NCBI RefSeq assembly: GCF_012848855.1
Contig: NZ_CP051630.1
Span: 1,219,501 to 1,283,500, forward strand
Length of the DNA: 64,000 bases
Direction of reading: 5' to 3'
Origin: Pyruvatibacter mobilis
GTDB taxonomy: Bacteria > Pseudomonadota > Alphaproteobacteria > CGMCC-115125
Shown piece after piece: positions 54,833 through 63,081 of the stretch. Numbering within the stretch: position 1 is the first letter of the stretch; the number at the start of each line of letters is the position of its first letter. The position numbers were made by a program, and so were the translations under genes. Below the pieces are notes generated by a model. That model saw nothing but the letters and a program-made list of their open reading frames with translations, searched no databases and was not told the DNA's origin.

Positions 54833-54866
54833 AAGGGCGGCTCTTCTGGAGCCGCCCTTTCTTTTT
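54833..54866 (+). terminator. Terminator after rpsI
   Basis: AAGGGCGGCTC and GAGCCGCCCTT pair over 11 bp around TTCTG, followed by TCTTTTT. Ends the rplM-rpsI operon just before the convergent SDR gene. Confidence 0.93.
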
Positions 54867-54872
54867 GAGCTC

Positions 54873-55622
54873 TCAGGCCTTGAAGCTGGTGTTTCCGCCG
54901 TCAGCGAGAAACGCCGTGCCTGTTACAAAGGACGCCTGGTCGGACAGGAGAAATGCAGCGGCCTGTGCGATTTCCTCCGGCTGTGCCATGCGGCCGAGGG
55001 CATGCAACCCGTTGACCCAACTGCGGGCCTCCGGGCCCTGCGGTGCCATATCGGTATCGGTGCCGCCCGGAAGCAATGCGTTCACACGAATGCCATCCCG
55101 ACCTTTTTCCGCCGCCAGAACCCGGGCAAGGCCGACAAGGCCTGCTTTTGAGGCTGCGTATGCCCCCATGCCCTGAATTCCCGTGCAATGGCCCACGAAT
55201 GAAGACGTGAAGACGATTGCGCCACCGCCATTTGCCTGCATGGCGGGTACCTGGTGTTTGGCTGCGTAGAAAGCAGCTGTGAGATTGGTTGCAATCGTCT
55301 CGTGCCAGCTCTCATTCGTGATTGTGGGGAGGGAGCACGCTTCTCCGAGAATGGCGGCGTTGTTGAAGGCGCCATCGAGGCGACCCGTGACGGCGAGTGC
55401 GGTTTCGACCAACCGGGCTGAGGTTTGCTCCTCTGTGATGTCACCAGCAACCGCTACGGCCTTGCCCCCTGCGGCGCTAATGCCCTCAACAATGGGGGCG
55501 AGTGACGATTGCCGCCGGGCACTGACAATGACAGTGGCTCCGTGGCTCGCGAAAAGGCGTGCAGCGGCGGCTCCTATGCCGCGGCTGGCGCCCGTGATGA
55601 TGATGCATTTGTTTTCCAGCAC
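54873..55622 (-). CDS. Short-chain dehydrogenase/reductase
   Basis: A 249-residue classical SDR. Cofactor motif CIIITGASRGIGAAAARLF, the NNA motif in GAFNNAAILGE, catalytic Ser in VFTSSFVGH, and YAASK with catalytic Tyr and Lys. The C-terminal FVTGTAFLADGGNTSF is standard. ARR after the second strand suggests NADP preference (inference). Substrate unknown; it lies between rpsI and DUF2061, unrelated to either. Confidence 0.9.
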   Translation of the reverse strand: MLENKCIIITGASRGIGAAAARLFASHGATVIVSARRQSSLAPIVEGISAAGGKAVAVAGDITEEQTSARLVETALAVTGRLDGAFNNAAILGEACSLPTITNESWHETIATNLTAAFYAAKHQVPAMQANGGGAIVFTSSFVGHCTGIQGMGAYAASKAGLVGLARVLAAEKGRDGIRVNALLPGGTDTDMAPQGPEARSWVNGLHALGRMAQPEEIAQAAAFLLSDQASFVTGTAFLADGGNTSFKA

Positions 55623-55840
55623 CTTCTGATCCCTTCAAAGCTGTGGGTTGGCAGGGTGGAATAGGCAGGATCAGCTTTCCCGGCTTCCCCTTTCCGGCCA
55701 CGCAATATTGCCGGACACGGGTCGACGAAGGCGCTTGGTGTGCCCCTAATTAGAATTATTCGAAATAGTCTTGACGCGGCCTGCGCTACGCCCCATCTTG
55801 CTTTTGCGAGTTGTTCGCATCTAATGGTCGGAGAAGTCAG

Positions 55841-56104
55841 ATGTCCCGTGTTGTGTCTGTTGCCGGTTCCCGTGCTGCCCGAAAAACCTTCACCTATTCG
55901 GTGATGCACATGGCCGTGGCGATCGCAGTGGCCTTTGTGCTCAGCGGCAGCTGGGTCGTGGCCTTCAGCATAGGACTGATCGAGCCGCTGGTTCAGACAG
56001 TGGCCTATCACCTGCACGAGCGGGCCTGGGGCCAAGATGACGGCTCGGGTGAGGGCAGGAGCAGGGAAATGTCTGATTCCCCTGCGTCACCCTTGGCGGC
56101 CTGA
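55841..56104 (+). CDS. DUF2061 small membrane protein
   Basis: An 87-residue protein with two hydrophobic helices, the first in YSVMHMAVAIAVAFVLSGSWVVAFSIGLIEPLVQTVAYHLHERAWG, a pattern characteristic of DUF2061. CGGAGAAG precedes the ATG at 55841. The tail is polar and variable. Function not established for the family. Confidence 0.85.
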   Translation: MSRVVSVAGSRAARKTFTYSVMHMAVAIAVAFVLSGSWVVAFSIGLIEPLVQTVAYHLHERAWGQDDGSGEGRSREMSDSPASPLAA

Positions 56105-56196
56105 GGGAACCGCGTCCGGGCGGCGAGGGTTAATCCTGCGAATGTCTCACACATCCCCGCTGAGACCGGAGCAGAGAAAGACCCTGAGGTCCCCCC

Positions 56197-57033
56197 ATGA
56201 CACACACCTACGCCCCCAGACACGACCAGGACGCCGCAATCCTGTCAGACACCCCTTCGGCGGAAGCCGACGTACCTTTCACTTACCGCAAGATTGCGCC
56301 GCCACGCGCGGCGCTGCTGCCGCTGGAGTTGCGCGTTCTGGCCGAAGGGGCGGCGCTGGCAGCTGCCTGGCCCGCCCTCAACCGGGCGCCTGACGGGGAT
56401 GGACATGGCGTGGTGGTGGTGCCGGGGTTCACTGCCGATGATGCCTCAATGGCGCCGATGCGCCGCTTCATCGCAAACAGGGGCTATGTGGCACATGGCT
56501 GGGATAATGGGCGCAATATGGGGGCGACCCAGGCCAATCTTGATGCTGTAGTGGCCAAGCTCGAGGCTGTCGCGGATGAGACGGGCCGAAAAGTGAGCCT
56601 GATCGGCTGGAGCCTCGGCGGGTGCTTTGTGCGGGAAGTGGCGCGGGAGTGCCCGGATCTCGTGCGGCAAGTCATGACCCTGGGGAGCCCGTTCCAGGAT
56701 GTGCGGGCGAACGCCATCTCAATGATGCTGCAGATGTTTGCGCCGGAGGATGTGATCGAGGATCCGGAACGCGAGAAGACGCTCGGCTCGCCAATCCCCG
56801 TGCCGTCCACAGCAATCTTTACGCCGACCGATGCCATTGTAGCCGGGGATGCCTGCCGTGAATGTCCTGGCGGTCAGCGGGAATCCATCGAGGTGTTCGC
56901 CAGCCATATGGGCCTTGCCTATAATCCGCTTGTCTATTTCGCCATTGCGGACCGCCTGGCCCAGGCAGAGAAGCGCTGGCGCCATTTTGAGCCGCCAGCC
57001 CTGTTGCGTCAGCTTTATGCGGTCCACAAATAG
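56197..57033 (+). CDS. Alpha/beta-hydrolase fold protein
   Basis: A 278-residue alpha/beta hydrolase. GVVVVPGFTADDASMAPMRRFI carries the oxyanion-hole region; the nucleophile elbow is LIGWSLGGCFVREVA with Ser in GWSLGG; the catalytic His is probably in VFASHMGLAYN. The elbow follows a PGIAD/PGAP1-like layout (HGWDNGRNMGA), suggesting a lipase-like esterase. Substrate unknown. It precedes argC by 110 bases. Confidence 0.86.
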   Translation: MTHTYAPRHDQDAAILSDTPSAEADVPFTYRKIAPPRAALLPLELRVLAEGAALAAAWPALNRAPDGDGHGVVVVPGFTADDASMAPMRRFIANRGYVAHGWDNGRNMGATQANLDAVVAKLEAVADETGRKVSLIGWSLGGCFVREVARECPDLVRQVMTLGSPFQDVRANAISMMLQMFAPEDVIEDPEREKTLGSPIPVPSTAIFTPTDAIVAGDACRECPGGQRESIEVFASHMGLAYNPLVYFAIADRLAQAEKRWRHFEPPALLRQLYAVHK

Positions 57034-57143
57034 GGCCGGGCGGCACGGCAAATCCGGTAGGCGATCACGGGGAGGCGTGGTAAACCCGCGCCTCCCTTGG
57101 TCGTTTCCGGGTTGTCGACCGGGTTGTCGAAAGGCGGCGCAGC

Positions 57144-58103
57144 ATGGCGCATACGGTATTCATAGATGGCGAGGCTGGCACAACTGGCCTCCAGATCCGC
57201 GACCGGCTGGAGCAGCGGGATGATATCGAGATCGTCTCGATCGACCCTGAACGCCGGAAGGATGCCGATGCCCGTGCCGAATTGCTGAATGGCTGCGATG
57301 CTTCCATTCTGTGCTTGCCCGATGATGCGGCGCGGGAAGCCGTTTCGCTGGTCACGAACCCCAAGGCGCGGATTCTGGATGCCTCGTCGGCCCACCGGAC
57401 CGATCCTGAGTGGGTTTATGGCTTTCCCGAGATGCGGAAGGGTCAGCGGGATGCCATCCGGACAGCGACCCGGCTGGCTGTTCCAGGGTGCTATCCGACG
57501 GGTTTTATCGGCCTGGTTTGGCCCCTCGTCGATGCGGGGCTGATCCCGCGCGACTTGCCGGTGAGCGTGTTTGGTGTGTCTGGCTATTCAGGCGGCGGCA
57601 AGGCGCTGATTGACCGGTACGAGAACATCAAGAACGAGGCGTATATTGCTGAAGGACATAGGCTTTATGGCTTGACGCTTCAGCACAAGCACCTGCCGGA
57701 GATGAAGCATTTCACCGGCCTTGCTTCGGCTCCTATCTTCGTTCCGGCGACGGGGCAGTTCCGGCAGGGGATGCTTATCCAGGTTCCTCTTGCGCTTGAT
57801 TCTTTGCCTGCGCGCCCGTCTGTTACTCAAATTTATCAGTCACTTACTACATTTTATTCAGGTGAGGCATTTGTGCAGGTTGCCGCCGAGCAAGCTGAAA
57901 ACCCACCTGCGGAAATGTTTGGGGAAGCACTGGTGGGGACCAACCAGCTGCGCCTCAATGTCTTTGGGCGCGACGGGTCGGATAACGAGGGCGGGCAGGC
58001 GCTGCTGGTGGCAGAGCTTGATAATCTCGGCAAGGGAGCTTCCGGGGCTGCCGTGCAATGCCTCAACCTGATGCTGGGTCTCGACGAGGGCGCAGGGCTT
58101 TAG
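57144..58103 (+). CDS. argC: N-acetyl-gamma-glutamyl-phosphate reductase
   Basis: Third step of arginine synthesis, reducing N-acetylglutamyl phosphate with NADPH. 319 residues, the shorter type-2 ArgC. Visible: [30 protein letters not shown], the catalytic Cys in [32 protein letters not shown] and the His-containing [11 protein letters not shown]. Between about 57795 and 57885 the codons are much A/T-richer (GTT ACT CAA ATT TAT) than in the rest of the gene, without breaking the frame. rplM-rpsI-argC is often contiguous in relatives; three genes separate them here. Confidence 0.95.
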   Translation: MAHTVFIDGEAGTTGLQIRDRLEQRDDIEIVSIDPERRKDADARAELLNGCDASILCLPDDAAREAVSLVTNPKARILDASSAHRTDPEWVYGFPEMRKGQRDAIRTATRLAVPGCYPTGFIGLVWPLVDAGLIPRDLPVSVFGVSGYSGGGKALIDRYENIKNEAYIAEGHRLYGLTLQHKHLPEMKHFTGLASAPIFVPATGQFRQGMLIQVPLALDSLPARPSVTQIYQSLTTFYSGEAFVQVAAEQAENPPAEMFGEALVGTNQLRLNVFGRDGSDNEGGQALLVAELDNLGKGASGAAVQCLNLMLGLDEGAGL

Positions 58104-58587
58104 GTCCGCACCGACAGCCCCGGCAAGTATCCGTTAACCAATCACCCGCACCCTGTGGATAGATGTTTGCAGTGCTGCCCTCCGGCTCAGTGGGACGTTG
58201 CCGGGGTGGAGAACAGCAGTATTTTTTCAGCTTTTTGGTGTCAGGGTACTGCGCGGACCTGTGGAGTTTGGTATCGTTCGGGTTCAGGCGCGGCCCTGCC
58301 TTTGGGCATCGTCTGGCATGTGGGGTTTTTCGCGGTCCGACTTCGGATTAAACCGCGGACAGCCAGCGGGGGAGACCTAGAACAGGTTGACTGACACTGC
58401 GGCGAGAGCCAGCGAGTTCCGGGAGCGCCCGGCGCGCGGGCTTAGTCGACATACTGGTCCGGCGACGCAGCCTGAATGGGCGGTTCCGCAGGTCAAAAGG
58501 CACGGAATCAGCCCGAAACGGGCGACATCGCGGCTTCGGCAGCAGGCCCGGATACGGGCTGAAAAGAGAGCGGGCTTAGAGAATTTG
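58104..58587. other. Intergenic region between argC and the OmpA-domain gene
   Basis: No gene or RNA family is recognised in these 484 bases. The reading frame of the downstream lipoprotein is open back to about 58387, but that extension is Arg-rich and lacks any signal, so it is not taken as coding. I checked for SRP RNA, 6S-like and RNase P motifs by eye without success. Confidence 0.5.
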
Positions 58588-60153
58588 ATGACGATGGAAA
58601 TCATGTCGACCACGGGCAAGACCATTTCGACGCGCCGTCCGGGCCTTTTCCGGACAGGACCGATGGCTGCCGCATTTGCCGCACTGCTCCTTGCCGCGTG
58701 TTCCACCACGCCTGAATGGACGCGCCCGTCGACCATCTCTGATTCGATCACCGGTCAGTCACCGAGCGAGCCGACCAATGAGACCGTTGCCGCGCAGCAG
58801 GCTGCAGCCGAGAACAGTTCAGACGGTGCGGCTTTCCCCGCGGCGGGCTCTGCGCCGAAGGTCCCTGAGACCGGTGCCGAGGCTGAAAAGCGCGACCTGG
58901 CGAACAGCCTCGTTGCTGACCGCCAGCATGCCCGATATTCCGGTGAAGCCCTGCGTGGCGGCACCGAACCGCCCGCATCGCCGCTGCCGTCGCGCCGCAC
59001 CGCGCCGCTGCCGGATTTACCCCAGACGGCGGGTGCTGCATCCAGTGGAGAACAGGTTGCGTCTGGCAAGGTCATCCCCGCGCCGGAAGTTCCGGAATTC
59101 CGCGAGCCGTCCCGCCGTATCGGCGAAGTAAAGGACGGCGAGTATGTGCCGCGTGAAGAGGTTGTCCGCCGCAATGCCCAGGCCGGTCGTGAAGCCGCGG
59201 AGGAAGCAGCCGAGCGGACTGCAGACAACGCTTCTGATGCGGTGACCAAGGCCGCGTCTGACAAGGTTGAGGTTGCGACGCTCCCGGCACCGACCAGCAC
59301 ACCGGCGCCGAGTGCGCCTGCTGTGCAGGCTGCCCCGGCAGCGCCGGTTGCCGCTCCTGCGCCGGTGCGCCAGACCACGGCTGCTCCGGCCCGCCGTCCG
59401 GCTGTGCCTGCCACGGCACGCCCCCTTTATGAGACGGAAGCTGCGGCGCAGGCCGCCGTTCAGCCTTCAGCAGTTCCGACGGGTCGGGCGGCGAGGCCAG
59501 TCGCAGCTTCGCCTGCTGTTACGACGGGAGAGCCGCAGTTTGCGGCCTCGAAGGCGCCGCCGCTGCCGGCGGAAGTCCTGTCGCAGGTGCCGGCTGTTGT
59601 TTCCGCCCGCTTCGAGGAAACCCGCGTTGAGACCGGTGCCCCTGCTGCTGCGCCTGCCCAGACGGGTGGCGATGGCGTCGTGATTGACTATTCGGCTATC
59701 GGTGCCGGGTCACCGGTGCCTGAGGAAAGCTCCTATGAGCAGGGCTCGGCTGCGGCCACACCCGCCTATGAGCTGCTGTCAGAAGATGCTGAAGGCGGAC
59801 CGTTCACGCCGGTTGCGATCTATTTCGGCCATGGGTCCACGGCGCTGTCAGCAGCTGATCGTGCTGAAATCCGTGACATTGCCGCACTGCAGAAGAAGCG
59901 CGGTGGTGGACCCGTGCGTGTTGTGGGCCATGCGTCCAGCCGCACGAACAACCTGCCGGTGGAAAAGCACCTGCTCGCCAATTTCGATACGTCGCTCAAG
60001 CGGGCGAATGCCGTTGCGGCTGAGCTGATGAAGCATGGCGTTGCCGCTGCTGATCTGGTGATTGAGGCAGAAGGTGATCAGGCCCCGGTCTTCTATGAGT
60101 CCATGCCGGCAGGCGAGGCCGGTAACCGGCGCGCGGAAATCTTCCTCGAGTAA
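58588..60153 (+). CDS. OmpA-domain lipoprotein with long Pro/Ala-rich linker
   Basis: A 521-residue envelope protein. The lipobox LLLAAC follows a hydrophobic stretch at about residues 26-33. Residues ~40-390 are low-complexity, rich in Ala, Pro, Thr and Glu, including EEAAERTADNASDAVTKAA and long AP repeats. The C-terminal ~100 residues form an OmpA-like domain (PVAIYFGHGSTALSAADRAEI ... NFDTSLKRANAVAAELMKHG). In place of the common GHTD the sequence is GHASSRTNN, so the peptidoglycan-contacting Asp is not evident, though the Arg in KRAN remains. ATGs at 58588, 58594 and 58603 are all possible starts. Confidence 0.83.
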   Translation: MTMEIMSTTGKTISTRRPGLFRTGPMAAAFAALLLAACSTTPEWTRPSTISDSITGQSPSEPTNETVAAQQAAAENSSDGAAFPAAGSAPKVPETGAEAEKRDLANSLVADRQHARYSGEALRGGTEPPASPLPSRRTAPLPDLPQTAGAASSGEQVASGKVIPAPEVPEFREPSRRIGEVKDGEYVPREEVVRRNAQAGREAAEEAAERTADNASDAVTKAASDKVEVATLPAPTSTPAPSAPAVQAAPAAPVAAPAPVRQTTAAPARRPAVPATARPLYETEAAAQAAVQPSAVPTGRAARPVAASPAVTTGEPQFAASKAPPLPAEVLSQVPAVVSARFEETRVETGAPAAAPAQTGGDGVVIDYSAIGAGSPVPEESSYEQGSAAATPAYELLSEDAEGGPFTPVAIYFGHGSTALSAADRAEIRDIAALQKKRGGGPVRVVGHASSRTNNLPVEKHLLANFDTSLKRANAVAAELMKHGVAAADLVIEAEGDQAPVFYESMPAGEAGNRRAEIFLE

Positions 60154-60420
60154 CGCGTAGCCGGCCCCCTCCCTTACATCTTCCTCTCGAGACCTGGCTG
60201 GTGCTGTTCGATCCCGTTGCGGACGAAGGGCGCTGGCCTTTCTCCGTTGGCGTTGCCCATCCGGGATGGCATTCCTGTTTTCGCGGTTTCAGGCTCATTT
60301 CCGCCATGCCGCCGAAACATTGTCAAAAGCGCCGAATGTCTGCTAATGCCGCGTGTCCTTTGCGCGGGCTCCATCTGACCCGCCGCACCTGACCGGGCTT
60401 GAACCGGAAACCAGAAAATC

Positions 60421-61686
60421 ATGTCGCACGAATTCCACCGTATCCGCCGCCTGCCGCCCTACGTCTTCGAGGTCGTGAACAAGCTCAAGGCAGAAGCGCG
60501 CGCCCGCGGCGAAGACATCATCGACCTCGGGATGGGCAATCCCGATCTGCCGACACCTCAGCATATTGTCGACAAGCTCGTTGAGACCGTCTCAAAGCCC
60601 CGGACCAACCGCTATTCAGCCAGCAAGGGCATTCCGGGTCTCCGGCGGGCCCAGGCCGCCTATTATGAGCGCCGGTTTGGCGTGAAGCTCAATCCCGAGA
60701 CCGAGATCGTGGCGACGATCGGGTCCAAGGAGGGGTTTGCAAACCTGGCCCAGGCGATTACGGCGCCGGGCGACGTGGTGCTCGTCCCGAACCCCACCTA
60801 TCCGATCCATGCATTCGGCTTCATCATTTCCGGTGCCGTCATCCGGCATGTGCCGATCACCTCGGAAGAGGAGTTCATGGCGGGGCTGGAACGGGCGATG
60901 CGGCACTCCGTGCCCAAGCCGTCGGCTGTTGTGCTTAACTTCCCGTCCAATCCGACCGCGCGGGTGGTGGACCTCGAGTTCTACAAGGACATGGTGAAGT
61001 TCGCCTACAAGCACGACATCTTCCTGCTGTCTGACCTGGCCTATTCGGAAGTCTATTTCGACGATTGCCCGCCGCCGCCGTCGATCCTGCAGGTGCCCGG
61101 GGCAAAGGATGTGGCCATTGAGTTCACGTCCCTGTCCAAGACATATTCAATGCCGGGCTGGCGCATGGGATTTGCCGTCGGTAATGAGCGGCTGGTGGCT
61201 GCCCTGACGCGCATCAAGTCCTATCTCGATTACGGGGCCTTCACGCCGATCCAGGTGGCGGCCACGGCGGCTTTGAATGGTCCTCAGGACTGCGTGGATG
61301 AGATGCGGTCCATCTATCAGACACGCCGCGATGCGCTGGTCCAGTCCATGAGCCAGGCGGGCTGGGATATTCCGTCGCCGCCCGCGACGATGTTTGCCTG
61401 GGCACCGCTGCCGGAGAAGTTCAGGGAGACCGGTTCGCTGGAATTCTCCAAGCTGCTGCTGGAGCACGCCAAGGTGGCTGTGTCGCCGGGTGTGGGCTTC
61501 GGTGAATATGGCGACGGCCACGTGCGCGTGGCCATCGTGGAAAATGAACAGCGGATCCGGCAGGCCGCACGCAATGTGCGCCGTTTCATGCAGAACGCGG
61601 ATGCCATCCTTGCCGGTGAGCATCCTGATCTGCGTCTGGGCGATGACGATCCGCTTCCGGCCGATCAGAAGAAAGTTGATGTTTAG
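60421..61686 (+). CDS. alaC: Aminotransferase class I/II, AlaC-like
   Basis: PLP aminotransferase, 421 residues, closest in pattern to AlaC-type glutamate-pyruvate transaminases (formerly annotated as LL-diaminopimelate aminotransferase). Visible: LPPYVFEVVNKLKAEARARGEDIIDLGMGNPDLPTP, NRYSASKGIPGLRRA, the PLP Asp in DIFLLSDLAYSEVYF and Lys in FTSLSKTYSMPGWRMGFAVG. Its stop is directly followed by the hom ATG, so the pair is coupled, as in many Alphaproteobacteria. The gene symbol rests on family pattern. Confidence 0.88.
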   Translation: MSHEFHRIRRLPPYVFEVVNKLKAEARARGEDIIDLGMGNPDLPTPQHIVDKLVETVSKPRTNRYSASKGIPGLRRAQAAYYERRFGVKLNPETEIVATIGSKEGFANLAQAITAPGDVVLVPNPTYPIHAFGFIISGAVIRHVPITSEEEFMAGLERAMRHSVPKPSAVVLNFPSNPTARVVDLEFYKDMVKFAYKHDIFLLSDLAYSEVYFDDCPPPPSILQVPGAKDVAIEFTSLSKTYSMPGWRMGFAVGNERLVAALTRIKSYLDYGAFTPIQVAATAALNGPQDCVDEMRSIYQTRRDALVQSMSQAGWDIPSPPATMFAWAPLPEKFRETGSLEFSKLLLEHAKVAVSPGVGFGEYGDGHVRVAIVENEQRIRQAARNVRRFMQNADAILAGEHPDLRLGDDDPLPADQKKVDV

Positions 61687-63003
61687 ATGAGTGACAGCGC
61701 CTCCGGTAATCCCCTGCGTATCGGTATTGCGGGCCTGGGCACTGTCGGTGCCGGCGTGCTCAAGCTGCTGACCCAGCAGCAGGACATTCTGGCAGCACGT
61801 GCCGGTGTGCCGCTGGTCGTCACCGCGGTCTCAGCCCGCAACCGGCAGCAGGACCGGGGCGTCGAGATCGATGGCTATGCCTGGTATGACAACTGCCTCG
61901 ACATGGCCGAGGCAGATGACGTGGATGTGGTTGTCGAGCTGATTGGCGGTGCTGACGGCACGGCCAAGGTGCTGGTCGAGAATGCCATTGCTGCAGGCAA
62001 GCATGTGGTGACCGCCAACAAGGCGCTGCTTGCATATCATGGGCAGAGCATTGCGGAGAGTGCTGAAGCCAAGGCAGTGGCCGTCGGCTTCGAAGCCGCG
62101 GTCGCCGGCGGTGTTCCGGTGATCAAGGGGTTGCGTGACGGTCTGGCCGCCAACCAGGTCGAGCGCATCGTCGCCATCCTCAACGGCACCTGCAATTTTG
62201 TTCTCGGCCTGATGGAAGAAGAAGAAGTGAGCTTCGAGGATGCTGTCCGCGAAGCTCAGGACGTCGGCTTTGCAGAGGCTGACCCGACGACCGACATCGG
62301 CGGTTTCGATGCGGCTCACAAGCTCTCCCTGCTGGCGAGCATTGCCTTCGGCACGCAGGTCAATCTTGACGCAGTGCTTGTGAAGGGGATCGACAGCGTG
62401 GCGGCCGAAGACATCGAGGCGGCCAAGGAGCTGGGCTACCGCATCAAGCTCATCGCCGTGGCTGACCGGAATGGCGGGCATATCATCCAGCGGGTGCACC
62501 CGGCGCTTGTGCCGCTTGAGCAGCCGCTGGCCCATGTGGGCGGGCCGGGTAATTCCATCGTGATGCAGGGCGACTGGGTCGGCACGGTTGAGTTCGGCGG
62601 CCCGGGGGCAGGGGAGAAGCCGACGGCCTCTGCCGTGGTGGCCGACATCGTGGACATTGCCCGTGGCTTCCAGGTGCCGGTCTTCGGCACGCCTGCGGCG
62701 CAACTTACGCCGGCCAAGTCCGCGTCAGAGGACAATTCGCTGGCTCCTTACTATCTGCGGATGGAACTGGCGGACAAAAAGGGCACGGCCTCGACGATGA
62801 CCGGCATTCTGGCCGAGCATGACATCTCAATCGAGACGATGATCCAGAAGCCGGAGGAAGATCACGAGCTTGGCGCCAACATGCCTGTCATCGTGGTAAC
62901 CTATGCAACGCGGGATACGGCAATTGCCAAGGCTATTGCGGAGATCGAAGGCGCCGGGATCCTGGCGGGATCGCCCAATGTCATTCGCGTCGAATCGCTT
63001 TAA
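61687..63003 (+). CDS. hom: Homoserine dehydrogenase
   Basis: Reduces aspartate semialdehyde to homoserine, the precursor of threonine and methionine. 438 residues, the single-function type with C-terminal ACT domain. NAD site LRIGIAGLGTVGAGVLKLL; catalytic core VVTANKALLAYHG, AVAGGVPVIKGLRDGLAANQVERIVAILNGTCNF and the DPTTDIGGFDAAHKLSLLA Lys/Asp region; ACT domain from about 355 (YYLRMELADKKGTASTMTGILAEHDISIE). Supplies the substrate chain for the metY gene upstream in the window. Confidence 0.97.
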   Translation: MSDSASGNPLRIGIAGLGTVGAGVLKLLTQQQDILAARAGVPLVVTAVSARNRQQDRGVEIDGYAWYDNCLDMAEADDVDVVVELIGGADGTAKVLVENAIAAGKHVVTANKALLAYHGQSIAESAEAKAVAVGFEAAVAGGVPVIKGLRDGLAANQVERIVAILNGTCNFVLGLMEEEEVSFEDAVREAQDVGFAEADPTTDIGGFDAAHKLSLLASIAFGTQVNLDAVLVKGIDSVAAEDIEAAKELGYRIKLIAVADRNGGHIIQRVHPALVPLEQPLAHVGGPGNSIVMQGDWVGTVEFGGPGAGEKPTASAVVADIVDIARGFQVPVFGTPAAQLTPAKSASEDNSLAPYYLRMELADKKGTASTMTGILAEHDISIETMIQKPEEDHELGANMPVIVVTYATRDTAIAKAIAEIEGAGILAGSPNVIRVESL

Positions 63004-63081
63004 TCAAGCCGCGTAACCGGCTATTCACAACCGAAGGGCCCATCGGGGCCTGCCACCTACAGGACAGAAAGACCGATCTTC

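Noticed and set aside
58155-58394. Open frames of 60-80 codons between argC and the OmpA-domain gene
   Set aside because: Overlapping frames with Trp/Cys/Phe-rich random translations and no ribosome binding sites.
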